Of a stretch of DNA of 64,000 bases, positions 42,089-54,496 are shown piece after piece. Position numbers and translations under genes: made by a program. The stretch comes from Mallotus nudiflorus (taxonomy: Eukaryota; Streptophyta; Magnoliopsida; Malpighiales; Euphorbiaceae), in contig CANTUR010000037.1 in assembly GCA_947683625.1 (NCBI GenBank), forward strand, positions 3,372,501 through 3,436,500, written 5' to 3'. Below the pieces are notes generated by a model. That model was not told where the DNA came from. It did no database searches and saw only the letters and a list, made by a program, of their open reading frames with translations. Each line of letters starts with the position of its first letter. Position 1 is the stretch's first letter.

Positions 42089-42424
42089 AAAGTCCCCCTG
42101 AAAGTATGTTCAGATATTTATGTCTGATGTATCCAGGTCTGTAAGATAATGGAAAACATCATTATATCTTATATGGAAGGGTGAGTTGAGGTGGCTAGCC
42201 TCAGTTACAGGAAAAGATGAAGCTTGACATCGAGTCTTGAAATCATCGTATAAGAACATCATTGAAGTGCCAATTGGACTTGAGTGCACAAAACCTGCAA
42301 TAAAAATGCTTAGTGTAAAAGATTAACCCGCCAATATAGAGACAACTTGGTGAAACCAGCCTTCGCTGGATTTTGATGTTCGGTACATAAAAGCATGGCC
42401 TAAGTGCCAGATAATCTCGGTGCA

Positions 42425-42825
42425 TTAAAAGCGACCTGAGGGTGTTAGCTTTAGTCACTAGACTTAGATACTCGAGGCTTAGATGCTTGGTGCTATGACT
42501 CAAGGCTTACATGCTCAGAACCTTAATACTATAGAAGTGACATGAGGGTGTCAGCTTTAGTCACTAGACTTAGATGCTCGAGGCTTAAATGCTCGATGCT
42601 ATGACATGAGGCTTACATGCTCAAAACCTCAGTATTATAGAAGCGACCTGAGGGTGCCAACTTCAATCACTGGACTTATATGCTCAAGGCTTAAATGCTC
42701 GGTGCTATAACACGAGACTTACATGTTCGAAACCTCAATACTATAGAAGCAACCTTAAGGTGTCAGCTTCAGTCACTGGACTTAGATACTAGGCGCTATA
42801 ACATGAGGCTTACATGCTCGATAGT
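42425..42825 (-). repeat. 106-bp tandem repeat, about 3.8 copies
   Basis: Units begin AAGCGACCTGAGGGTG-like at 42429, 42535, 42641 and 42747, an exact 106-base period with substitutions. They contain nested TTAGATGCTCGAGGCTTA-type phrases. In element orientation the array lies just before the purine tract and 3' LTR. Confidence 0.9.
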
Positions 42826-45800
42826 ATGTCATATGTCATATGATAATTTTTGCACGTTGATGCTAAGTGAGATGATTAAAATGTCTAACTACTTGGACTT
42901 ATCGGTGCTTAAAGTAGGGTTTTCAGTAAATATGTTTTCCTTATTTGTAGTGATAGATAAAAGAAAAATAGTTTTGGGATCATTTAATTGATCTCCATTT
43001 AATTATCAGTCCTCATGTAATATATATATCAAATGTAATTGATGTATGTTTTACATGAATAATAATAATGTATATATGGATGAGCATTTATACGTAGATT
43101 TGTAAGCGTGCTTGTGTGACAAGCTATAAATATTCATATAAGAATAAATAATTAAGTGAAAATAAATAATTAAGAAAAAAGAGAAAACTTATCTTTAATG
43201 ACCTCTTATCCTATCTTTGAATTTAACGAATATTTATGTTCATTGTTTGTTTCAATTATTGCTTAAATGACCTTGTCCTTGAAGATGCTGCCATGACTTT
43301 TGCTTTATGTAATATTGAATATCTGTGTTTTAATTTGGTGCCATGTACTACCCTGAACTTATCCTTCAAATGTAATTTGATATGTCTGAGTGTCAATAAT
43401 GTTTTACTTAGATATGGCATGTATAACTAGAATGAAGTTTCTTTAAGGCCATTGACTTCATCTTGGGCAATAACTTGATGTGGGCTTTGAAGCCTGTTTG
43501 AAGTAATTATTTATCAATAATTCTGTTCAAGTACCCTTAAGAATATATATTCATTGCTCGTTGCTCAAGGCTTATGCATTCAGGAAATTAATGTTTGATA
43601 CTCGATTTGCGGTGCTTAGCCCTTAATCCAAACTACAATGAAACCATAGGAACTTATATTGCTCAAAATTGGTCTACTAAATTTTATCCTTGCTCTTAAG
43701 GTGGCCGAGTCTCAAATTAGATCATACAAACAATATTGATAGACCCTACTAATATTCATTTTTACCTTTAAACCCATATTTCTGATGATCGACTCACTTG
43801 AGCAATCCATTGTTACAGCTTTGATATTCTTCTTGATTATGGAATTCGACCTTCACAAAGCTCAATTTTTCTGCTCAAATGATGCCATCACAATTTGTGA
43901 ATTGATAGGTTCAACACTTGTTCAATCACTGAAAGATGCTAGCAGCACTGAATCTTTATATCATAGCATTTAATTAGTACTTAAGTTATCAAGTGAGGTA
44001 GAAGTCGTCAGTGTGTGGAATAATCATGAAGCTTTCTCCTTAGCTTCGACTCAATCAATTAAAATCGCTATTGGAGGATATTCCTGCACCTAATAGCAGG
44101 ATCATAGAATTCAGTTGAAGATGAACTCGTTCTGGTTTGATGTCTAATGGTAAGGACATTTGAGTAATCAACTATCTCTATGCTTCGGTTCTTCGAGTCT
44201 CGGAGCTTTTCTTTGTCTCTCCTATATACTTTCACCACTTTTATCATGACCAGGGACCTATTTATTCCATCTTTTATCAAATCTTATTCCGAAATAAATG
44301 AATGCATCTTCATCGTTATAGAGGTAGAAGCTCTCCAAAATAACTGGAATCATACTCTTCTACTTGACTTTAGTTTTTTATGTTTAGTGCTCCTTGCTCG
44401 GTTAAATTAACCTTCAGTGCCTGATGATGTGGTCAGTGCTAAGACATTGGTGGATGCTCAAACTTGGATACCTTAACTTTTTAATGCTCATACTTGGATG
44501 CCCAGACTCTTTGATACTGCGATGCTTAGTTCTTCAATGTTGCGGTGCTCGCTTGGGGTTGATGCTTGCATATTTGATGCTTCAATGCTAGGATCTTATT
44601 ACTTGAATACTCAATCATCAATGTTTGGTAAAATATCCTTCGACACTAGTTAGCAAAAAATACGTTGCTGCAGTTAACAAAGAGCTGCTTAAGTTATGGC
44701 TTGAAGTTGTAGCTCTATGCAATTTTGAGCTTTACCACTTGATGTTCATCCTGAAGCTTTAGATTGGTAATTTGCTGATTGTGAGTCTCATAGCTAGTCA
44801 TGCTTAACAAGGTACCACTTTAGCTATCTCAAATTTTATTGTTTAAGGTTCTGCCATTTTTTACTCTTGCTTCGTACAACGAGTGGATGAGTTTCCTTTT
44901 TCAAACAAAGATGACAATTCCATATTAAGGAGCTTCCTTACTTTGTTAAGATGTTATACTTAGATACTAAACTATTAATAAAGTGAAACATTATCTTCAA
45001 GAGAATACAAATCAAGTCTGAGTTCTTTGATGCTCAAACTCAACAAACATGGCCTGAGTTTTGGTAATAAAGAATCCATACTTCAATAGTCAAGCAAGTT
45101 GTATGCTTCAAAAAATGGGACTGTTTTTAGGCATTGGTGCTTTGATATTTGATGCTCGTCTAGAGTTGATGTTTGGATATTCGGTGTTCAATGCTTGATG
45201 GAAGTTGTTACTTGGATGTTTAAGGCTTCAATAACAAAGTTTTGAATACTTGGATGCTCGAGTATTGATAGGCTTTAGCACTGTGACTCTTTGGAGCTCA
45301 GTTCTTCAAAGTTGTTGTTGGATGAATAAATAGACACTAACAGGGAGTCTCGACTATGTTTTCTTCTAATGTTGTTGTCACTGTTTTTAGTCTTCTTTTA
45401 GCATAAGTTGCCATAAAAATTTTCCAAAATTGAATGTGCTTTATCCTTCTCTTTTCCTGAATTATGTTTACAAGGGAAGCACTCATCCTTCTCTTCTCAA
45501 GAATACCATCATCGCCATTAGGAGCTTTGTCTTATTTGCTATTTCTCTCAGCATACTATGAAGAGCCATTCCTTGTGCAAAAACATTATCTAACCTTTGT
45601 ACAACTTTATATCTTCCATAAGCTTGGTGTCTTCATGTGTTTTAGAAGACAAATTCAATAACTCCTCATGCTCATAAACAATGTATAAAAGCTTAATAGC
45701 TTTATGTTGATGCTATTTTGTATCAACATATTTGACTGTCCCTTCTGCATGAAGAAATCATGTCTCGTGGTAACACAGATTTAGTAGTTTCTTATCTCTT

Positions 45801-45946
45801 AAACTTTCCTTATTAGTTATGGACTATGAGATATTGTCAATTGAATTTTTACCAATGTGTCCATTATTAGTTACTGTAGAGAATTTGGCTCCAAAAAATA
45901 ATAATAATTCATAATTTAATCCGATTTTTTCACAGATGGTGTCACT
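42826..45946 (-). other. Noncoding interior of the 4.9-kb element
   Basis: Scattered GATGCTCGATGCTT-like phrases recur throughout (for example 44510-44600 and 45130-45260), suggesting decayed descendants of the same short repeat. No gag, RT or integrase motif was found on either strand. Confidence 0.6.
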
Positions 45947-46463
45947 TAGTAACTCAGAATTGATACTTTTCTTACAAAACTTGCATTGATGAGGAGAACG
46001 GGTAAAGGGGTGGAGTTTCTTCCATAAACACTCTGAAGATTAAGTCAGTAATGGTATGAGGAAAAAAATATAATAAAGTGAATAGGCATAATAGAGTAGA
46101 GAATTAAAGATGATTGCTTGTATGATGAGGTAATGGAGTGATGAAATGATGTCTTGATGATGTTGTATAATGTGAATGGGGAGATGAGTAAATATGAGAA
46201 TGAGAATATGAGAATGTGAGAATAGAATGACATGAGATGTCATGAGATGTATTTATAGGAGAAGGTATTACTCAAACCTCTTAGGAATATGATTTCTTAG
46301 TCTTGTAGGATTACTTTGTTTAGAAGAGAATGAGACTTCCTTTGTAGAGTAATCTTCCTAATTGAAATAGACTTCCTTATTAAGCTTTCTTCTTATTCAA
46401 GCAATCCTCCTCTTTGGGGAAAAAATAACCCTTATTAGAATAGGATACTAATATAGGGTATCA
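45947..46463 (-). repeat. 5' LTR (minus orientation) of the 4.9-kb element
   Basis: Pairs with 41588-42088. The inner end reads TAGTAAC where relatives have TGATAAC. Confidence 0.85.
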
Positions 46464-46468
46464 CTGAC

Positions 46469-49136
46469 CAAATGAAATTGATTCAAACTAGTTCAAATCG
46501 AAAATTGTGGTTTAGAGTGGTTAATAGTTGGCTATGATTTAATTTATTTTTAAACCAAATTTTTAGTTTGGTTATGGTTTAGAAAAATGAAAATCAAATA
46601 TAACCAAACTGAACCGATAGTATAATAATATTACATATGTTTTTCATATTTGTAAAGTATTTTAATTTGTTATTTTGAAACTTAAGGATTTTTTTTTAAA
46701 AAAAGTAGATATTATTCTAGTTATTATTATTATTATTGATAAGTATATAATATGAATTTTGCATTTTGTTGTATTTTTAGTAGATTTACAAGATGTATTA
46801 TCAATAATTTTAATTTCTATTTTCTTCATTTATTATTTTTTATTAAACCGACCAAACCGATCATCCAAACCAGTTTTAAATTTATTGGTTTGGATAATTT
46901 TTAATAATATTTTATTTGATTAAAAGTTCTCATATTTAAAAATTGGCTTTATTGGTTTAATTAAAAATTTAAGCTCTAAAACAACCAAATCAAACCATGA
47001 ATACCTCTAGTTTTAATTACCAACTAATTGATTTCTCCCTTAATTGCTTGCTGTAACGACACGTAGTTTCATCAAGTTGAATCTTCATTTTATATGCAAG
47101 TTCTTACAAATAAGTTTATGAACAATTGCACAATAAGGCTAGCCACGACCTAATTTGGTCCAAAATTGGATTAGAATTAATCTGATTAAAATAGTGACTG
47201 AAATCAGTTAAATTTAGAACCTGTTTGAATCGGTTCAAAATTAGAGAAGAGACCAGCTCAGTTAGTTCAACCCCTATGTAATTAGAACTAATGGTTTCGA
47301 TTCAAAATTTAAAAAAAAAAAAATTAAGTTGTTTAATTGGATAAATCAAATTAAAATTGAATTGAAACTGATCAATTTATAACCAATCTTGAACCGGAGT
47401 AGAGCCAATTTCAATTTAATTTCATTTTAGGTGAAATTGTAAATCGCTGGTTCATGAATCGGAACTAGCGGTTTCAAAATCATGATCACCCATATAACAC
47501 AGTATGCCTGCCTGCATTTGAATGTAACTCCTATAGAGAAGTGCATTAAAGAAGGAAATTAAAAGAGCATGGTAACATATAAGATACTTAATTAAAAAAA
47601 TTAATTATTAAAAGAATTGAACATTGTACTTTTTTTACTAAATTTTTAATTTTAATGTGATTTTTTTTAATTTTGGTACATTGCTATATTTTATAATGAA
47701 TTTTTAATAAAATCTGTAATAATTTACATAATTAAATAAAAAATTAATAATCCAGTTACAATCTACTTAATTCATTGTACAATTCAAAAATATTGCTCTA
47801 TTTTTAAATCAAATTTTACGAATAAGATGTTAAATAATATCCTTTACTAATTAAGTCAAATTTAATTGGTTTTTCATTTTTATCTTTTTATTTAATGCAT
47901 CCGTAATTAAATATTCTTTCTTTTTTTTTTTTTATAACAATAATAGAATTCAATAATTATGATACATCTATTAAAGCTTGCCCTATCGAAATAAAATATA
48001 AAATAATTTATTTTTATGTTTATTTTACAATAAAATGAGAATTTGTTAATGCTAAAAAAAAAAAAAGAGAATTTGTGACCAAGCAAGTATATGTAAATGC
48101 TTGGAAGAATCGTGATGTCATTGCCATGTGGTGGCGTGGATCCATGGACCACCCTGTAACAAATCAACTAATGTATGCGGAGAAAATAATACATGTACTT
48201 ATTAATAATATAAATAGTGTTGTTAATAAAATTAAAATTATATATTTAGTGATATATAAAAAGAATATTTAATTAAAAATTATTGGCATAATATAAATTT
48301 TTTTTATTAACATATTATTTATATCGCCATTTTGTGTGGAGGAAAAGCCTCTGCAAAAAGCAACATTAAAACTTGTTCAATTTTAATGACGTGCATTGTA
48401 GTATGCAGACAAAAGTTTTTTACAGAGTATCTTTCAAATCTTAAATATTAAAAGGATAAAGATTACCGATGAATGCTCAGGAGGTGATTACCGTGTTGTA
48501 AGTAGCCATGTTTTATCATAATATTTTTTCTATAATTATATTTTAATAAATAAATAAATATATTTAAATTATAGCATGATAGATTCACATAATTTATTTT
48601 TAAATTTTAAATTATATTATTTTAATTAATTATTACAAAAATTAAAATTTTGAAAAAGTAATAAATTTTAATTAATATTAGAGACAATATAGTAATTGCT
48701 CTTAAAAAAAATTTATCTTTTTACGGGCCGCGATATCTTAATCCTTGTTATCTATCACCGTTCGTATGAAAATTCTTGACATACTAAAAAATTTATTTTT
48801 AAGTAAAATAATATTGTAATTTATTTATACTTAAATTATATGATTTTACTATTAAAAAAATGATAATACGATAGTTCTTAAAATTTTGGAAACATATCGG
48901 TTTGAATAAATTATGTAAATAAGTCTTGATTGGGTATTTATAGACACAAAAATTTTAACCAATTAAATTGAATTAATTGATAAATTAAATTATTTTTTAA
49001 TTGAATTTTAATTTATATATTTTATCAACCAATCAAAATATTTAAAAATCATTAAAATAAAAAATAATGCAATTAAATGACAATTATTATGATTAGTCAT
49101 TTTAAAAATAAAAATAAAAAATTCTACAGTTACTTT
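46469..49136. other. AT-rich spacer, no gene seen
   Basis: 46480-46990 and 47150-47480 are rich in TTTGGTT/AACCAAA and CGGTTCAAAAT-like phrases, a common plant dispersed-repeat style. A non-AT patch at 48085-48165 contains an inverted GGTGG...CCACC around GTGGATCCATGGACCAC but no supportable gene. Confidence 0.5.
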
Positions 49137-50018
49137 GATTTGTAGTTACTTTTATTTTACTTTAGTCTAATTACCATTGGATGAATGAGTACTTCATCAT
49201 TCAATGGTGGTTATTAACAAAGTATATTTTACTTTGTAAAAATTAAAATAACCTTAAAATGCACTAAAAAATATTAGGTCAAATATACAATTTCATCTTT
49301 GAACTTTACTCAATTATTTTATTTCACCTATCAACTTTTATTTTGTTCAATTTCATCTCGTAACTTTAATTTTTTTTACCTATTTAACCTTTCTTGCACA
49401 CTACATAAATGCATGTATTTAATTCGCGTTGAGATTAAATAGGTGAAAAATAGGAGTTAAGAGATGAAATTTATGAAAAATAGAAGTTATGTAGGCTAAT
49501 TAGGTGAAAAATAGAAGTCAAAAGTTGAAGGAAAGTTGAGAAATGACATAAAATAATTGAGTAAAGTTATAGAGTGATTTGTAGTTACTTTTATTTTACT
49601 TTATTCTAATTACCATTGGATGAATGAGTATTTTATCATTCAATGGTGGTTATTAACAAAGTATATTATACTTTGTAAAAATTAAGTAACCATAAAATGC
49701 ACTAAAAAATATTAGGTCAAATATATAATTTCACCCCTGAACTTTACTCAATTATTTTATTTCACCTATCAACTTTTATTTTGTTCAATTTCATCTCGTA
49801 ACTTTATTTTTTTAACCTATTTAACCCTTCTTGCACACTAGACAAATGCATGAATTTAACTCGCGTTGAGATTGAATAAGTAAAAAATAGAAGTTAAGAG
49901 GTAAAATTTATGAAAATAGAAGTTATGTAAGCTAAATAGGTGAAAAATAGAAGTCAAGAGCTGAAGGAAAGTTGAGAAGTGACATAAAATAATTGAGTAA
50001 AGTTCTAGGGTGAAATTA
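49137..50018. repeat. 439-bp tandem duplication containing a MITE
   Basis: The segment starting GATTTGTAGTTACTTTTATT at 49137 repeats from 49576 with few changes. Each unit carries a MITE; the first copy's MITE (49277-49575) is truncated at its right end by the duplication junction. Confidence 0.9.
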
Positions 50019-50029
50019 TATATTCCACC
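49715..50029. mobile_element. MITE with a 10-bp TSD (Mutator-like)
   Basis: Terminal inverted repeats start GGTCAAATATATAATTTCAC and (reverse strand) GGTGGAATATATAATTTCAC and extend about 50 bases. AAAAATATTA flanks both ends (49705-49714 and 50030-50039). A 9-10 base TSD is typical of Mutator-type elements. Confidence 0.75.
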
Positions 50030-50188
50030 AAAAATATTACCATAAGAGCCAAGTAAATTGTATTAAAGTGACCTTATTGATAAGAATTAGAAAATTTAGA
50101 ATGACTAAAACATTCATTCTTTATGAATGCTTATAAATAGAGGTGCCCTCTCATTCTTGAAGAGAAAGGGCATAATACTTCAAATCTC

Positions 50189-50296
50189 TTGTACTTGTCA
50201 TTTTTTGCCAATTTGACACCTTAACTTATAGTTTTGCCATTTTAATACCTGAACTCACCAAAAGTACAATTTTGAAATCTTTGTCAGCATACGTGG
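50189..50296 (+). repeat. Left half of a probable foldback target repeat
   Basis: TTGCCAATTTGACACCTTAA-type sequence here is matched in inverted orientation at 60275-60318, at equal distance from the palindromic element. This suggests that the element landed in a short inverted-repeat (MITE-like) sequence. Confidence 0.45.
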
Positions 50297-51129
50297 TGAT
50301 GTGAATCCAAGTTCAAAGCCTAAAGAGATCCAAGATCCATTAATAGTACAAAAAGGCCCAATCACAAGGTCCAAATCCAAGAAGCTTCAAGAAGCCATAT
50401 TGGGTTTAATTAGGTACATTTGGAAAGCCCAAGAATTTCAACCCAATAAGGCATCCATGGAGGCCCAAGGAATAATATTTAACTTGTTTTTTTGTTAATA
50501 ACAATTAGGGTTACATGTAGCCACCATATTCAAGTTAATGGGGTAATTAATACCAAGTAATGGCTATTAATGTGGTTATTAAGAGCCACCATATATAAGT
50601 TAATGGGGTAATTAATACCAAGTAATAGCTATTAATATGGGTGGTGGTTATTAAGGCCATTTAAGAGTAAAAGTAATCCTATGTGTGTGAGTCTATTTTA
50701 GTAGTGTGTGCATGGACTTGTACTCTATATAAACAAGTCTTTTTCTTTCTTTTGGAGCATGAATGAATTTGATATATGAATTATAACTTTGTTTGAGTTT
50801 TATTGTGAGGAATTTTGTCTTTAATTTCTTGCATAAACTTTGTGACTTATCAAGCTTTATTCTAACTTGTGGTGTCAAAATCTAAATCTTTTTTTTCTTA
50901 TTATTTATCAAACTTTCTTGTTTGTGGCATAAAAGGAAATTCAATGTCCTATCTTAGTATCTTTATCCTTGTTGGTAAAGAGGTTAAGTAGCATCTATCT
51001 TCTTACTTCAATCTTTGAACGATCCGAATTTGTGGATTAAATTGGTAATTTCTAGTTTTCTTCTAATTCAACTTATCATAGTATTCTTGCTATTGGGGAG
51101 TTAATTGATGAAACCTACAATTCCCATCA
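50297..51129 (+). repeat. LTR of the left arm
   Basis: 833 bases, TGATGTGAATCC to CCCATCA, with a short TGATG/CATCA terminal inversion. It is followed by the primer binding site. It matches 59384-60215 in inverted orientation. Confidence 0.88.
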
Positions 51130-51133
51130 TAAG

Positions 51134-51145
51134 TGGTATCAGAGC
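51134..51145 (+). promoter_or_regulatory. Primer binding site, left arm
   Basis: TGGTATCAGAGC, the initiator-Met tRNA complement used by many plant LTR elements, four bases after the LTR. The mirror copy is at 59368-59379. Confidence 0.9.
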
Positions 51146-51851
51146 ATTGGCTCAAGATTGAGGTTTGCATATCCAAAACTATCTTTTAGTTCTCAATATC
51201 TTGTGTTCATCTTATATTTTGCACCTTTCTTACTATCTATTATTCTTTTTTTTTTTTTATCTTTATTCTTCTTATCTCAAGAATTTGTTTACAGATATCA
51301 AAAAAAAAAGTTATTATCTTTGAGATTTTTATGATACCTTTCAATTCGTGCCTATATCAAAAAAAAAAAAAAGAAATTCGTCCATAAAAAAAATATATGT
51401 TATCTTTGATATTCTTGTGTTAGATCTCAGTTTACATTAAAAAAAAAATTTGACTCTTCATATTCTATTGATATCTATCTTTATAATTCTGTCTCTTTGT
51501 GTTCTTTGATGATCTATCTTTGTTTTTCATTTCTATTAGCCTATTTGTTACAAATTGTTCATTTCTTTAAAGCCTACCTTATTATTTTCTTGTTAACCTA
51601 CCTTATTTTTTTTTTTTATCATTGATTACTACATTCTTGAATTTTGTTTGATTGAGAAACTTAGTTCATCTAAGAAATCAAAAGGCAAATTTGAGAGGTA
51701 AAAGGCAAGAGTGTGAGATCATTAGAGAAAAAAGCCAAAATTGAGTGTAAACATAAGTGGTATACATCAATTTTGAGTGAAACACGTGAGGGGAGTGTTG
51801 TGAGATTGTTTCTTTCTATTTTCTTTTGTTAAAATTTTAGGTTTTACAATC

Positions 51852-54478
51852 ATGTCAAAAGACACAAGTTCTTCTTCTACAAATGATCTTGTGATTCAAG
51901 CTATGCAACAATAATTCGAAAGAATGTTTAACATGATGGCGGGAGTCAATGAGAAATTGGAGAGGCATGATGGCATCCTTAATCTATTACAAAGAGAGCC
52001 TAGACAAAGGAGACGTCCACCAATTGACCAAGAGAACTATGAAGGAGAGGATGATTTGGACGATGATCAAGTCACCTTGGTGGGACAACAAATCAATCCT
52101 AGGAGACAAGCTAAGAGAGGACGTCCTAATGATGATGTTGATCGCAACCTTGGAAGCATCAAAATGAAGATTCCTTCATTCCAAGGAAAGAATGATCCAG
52201 ATGTGTACCTTGAATGGGAGAGGAAAGTGGAACTCATCTTCGAATGTCATAATTATTCGAAGGAGAAAAAGGTAAAACTTGCCGCTGTTGAGTTTAGTGA
52301 TTATGCAATTGTTTGGTGGGATCAATTTTGTAAGGAAAGATGTAGATATGGAGAAAGACCTGTGGAGTCTTTGAGGGAAATGAAGCAAATCATGAGAAAG
52401 AGGTTTGTTCCAAGCCATTACTATAGAGAGCTTCATCAAAGGTTACAAACTCTAATTCAAGGATCCATGAGTGTGGAGGAATATCACAAAGAAATGGAGA
52501 AGGCTATGATTAGAGCAAATGTGGTAGAAGATCATGAAGCTACCATGGTAAGGTTCTTGAGAGGGCTAAACAAAAACATTGCTGATGTTGTTGATTTGCA
52601 ACATTATGTGGAGATTGAAGATATGGTGAATTTGGCCATAAAAGTGGAAAGGCAATTGAAAGGAAAGAGGTATGATTCTAAACCAAATGTGGGTTCTTCT
52701 TCTTTTTGGAAAACTTCTTAGGGGAAAAAGAATGATAAACCTTTTAATAAGTCAAAAGTGGTAGAAACTAAACCTAAAATTGACTTAGGTAATAAGGGAA
52801 AGGGTGAGAATCAACCAGCCCAAACTAGGGGAATCAAATGTTTAAAGTGTTTGGGTCATGGGCACATTGCTAGGGAATGTCCAAATAAGAAAGCTATGAT
52901 TCTAAGGGATGGTGATATTGAGTCGGAGAGTGAGGGGGATAGTGATGATGATATGCCTTCTTTAGAAGATTGTAGTGATGTTGAATGTGCTAAGGGAGAT
53001 AAACTTGTTGTTCAAAGAACATTGAGTTTGCAAAATAAACATGATGTCTATAGGGAGCAAAGGGAAAATTTGTTTCATACTCATTGTTTGATTTCTAACA
53101 AGTTGTGTAACATGATTGTGGATAGTGGAAGTTGTACTAATGTAGCAAGCACTTTGCTAGTGGAGAAATTGAAGTTGCCTACTACTAAGCACCCAAGACC
53201 ATACAAGTTGTAGTGGCTTAATGAAAGTGGAGTTGTAAAGGTAAATAAGCAAGTTCTAGTTTCTTTTCAAATTGGTAGATGTAAGGATGAGGTGTTGTGT
53301 GATGTGTTACCAATGTTGGCCGGACATATGTTGTTGGGGAGACCTTGGCAATATGATAAAAGGGCTAATCATGATGGATTAAAAAATATGTATACTTTGA
53401 CTATGGATGGAAAAAGGTTTAACCTTGGACCATTACCTCCAAAATAGATTTTTGAAGACCAAATGTGCATCAAGCAACAATATGAAGAAATGGGTTCTTC
53501 ATTAGGAAATTCCTTGGGAAGGGAAACCTTTGAGAGTAAAGAAAAAGATGAGATGAGTGAACTTAAAAATTCCAATTCTCTTGACCAAAATGGGAAACAC
53601 ATGGTGAGAGAAAACAAGGAAGGTTCAAATGAAAGAAAAATGAGTGTTTATGCAAAAATGAGTAATGTGAAGGAAGCTATGCTTTTGAGGTAACATATGC
53701 TTGTACTTATGTACAAGGAGATTTTGCATATTTCTAACGAAATAACCAATGGTTTGCCTAATGTTGTTATTGATCTTTTGCAGGTTTATAAAGATTTATT
53801 TCCAGAAGAAATTCCAAATGGTTTGCCACCTAAAAGAGGCATTGAGCACCAAATTGATTTCATACCCGGAGCAAGCATTCCAAATAGACCAGCATATAGA
53901 TGTAAGCCGGAGGAGACCAAGGAAATCCAAAAGCAAGTGAGTGAGCTTATGGAGAAGGGTTATGTTCGTGAAAGCATGAGTCCGTATGCCATACCCGTCT
54001 TGTTAGTGCCTAAGAAAGATAGAACTTGGAGGATGTGTATTGATTGTCGTGCCATTAACAAAATCACGATGAAGTATAGACATCCCATTCCTAGGCTAGA
54101 TGACATGTTGGATGAATTGCATGGTTCATATTTGTTTTCAAAAATTGATTTAAAATCTGGTTATTATCAAATTAGAATGAGAGAAGGTGATGAATGGAAA
54201 ACAGCTTTTAAAACTAAACATGGTTTATATGAGTGGTTAGTAATGCCTTTTGGTTTAACTAATGCACCAAGCACTTTCATGAGATTGATGAATCATGTTT
54301 TAAGAGCATTCATAGGCAAATTTTTTGTTGTCTATTTTGATGATATCTTGGTTTATAGCAAAAATTTAGATGAGCATGTACAACATTTGACTTGTGTTTT
54401 TAATATGCTTAGAGAAGAGAAGTTGTATGCTAATCTAAAGAAATGTTGTTTTTGCACTAATGAAATTACTTTTCTTGG
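51852..54478 (+). pseudogene. Gag-protease-RT frame of the left arm
   Basis: One reading frame of about 875 codons with no frameshift and five stops: TAA 51912, TAG 52719, TAG 53211, TAG 53445 and TAA 53691. Three of them (51912, 52719, 53445) are sense in the right arm or clearly so by comparison, each a C-to-T or G-to-A change. The gag core lies near 52190-52640 (VYLEWERKVELIF, IVWWDQF). The CCHC zinc knuckle CLKCLGHGHIAREC lies at about 52839-52880, the protease active site IVDSGSCTNVAS near 53115, and the LLGRPWQYD motif near 53330. RT has PVLLVPKKD, DLKSGYYQIR, MPFGLTNAPSTF and the catalytic YFDDILVYSKN (about 54330-54365). It ends at TFLG, before RNase H. The Ty3/gypsy assignment is firm; the chromovirus sub-lineage is a guess. 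Confidence 0.9.
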
Positions 54479-54496
54479 CGCTAGAATTCAGGAATT
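54479..54496. other. Centre of the palindrome (18-bp spacer)
   Basis: CGCTAGAATTCAGGAATT joins the two arms and itself holds two GAATTC copies. Both arms end in CTTGG / CCAAG, inside the RT codons for TFLG. Confidence 0.9.

Larger units (their letters stand above)
41588..46463 (-). mobile_element. Non-autonomous LTR retrotransposon, 4.9 kb
   Basis: Direct repeats at 41588-42088 (501 bases) and 45947-46463 (517 bases) flank 3.86 kb with no recognisable protein domain. TSD CTGAC is exact at 41583-41587 and 46464-46468. Orientation is minus: in that direction TCAGGGGGACTTT lies directly before an LTR start TGATATCC (purine tract at 42089-42104). At the other end the LTR's expected GTTATCA terminus is followed two bases later by a TGACACCATCTGT tract. 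That tract looks like a mutated TGGTGCCGTCTGT-type primer site. A relative lies at 61382-63669. Confidence 0.85.

Noticed and set aside
43236..43973. Small plus-strand frames inside the 4.9-kb LTR element
   Set aside because: Short, without domains, and on the strand opposite to the element's orientation.
48085..48165. GC-richer patch with an inverted GTGGATCCATGGACCAC
   Set aside because: Too short and with no flanking exon, promoter or repeat structure to support a call.
52176..52439. Minus-strand open frame opposite gag (also mirrored at 56537-56800)
   Set aside because: A shadow of the gag reading frame; it appears in both arms only because they are copies.
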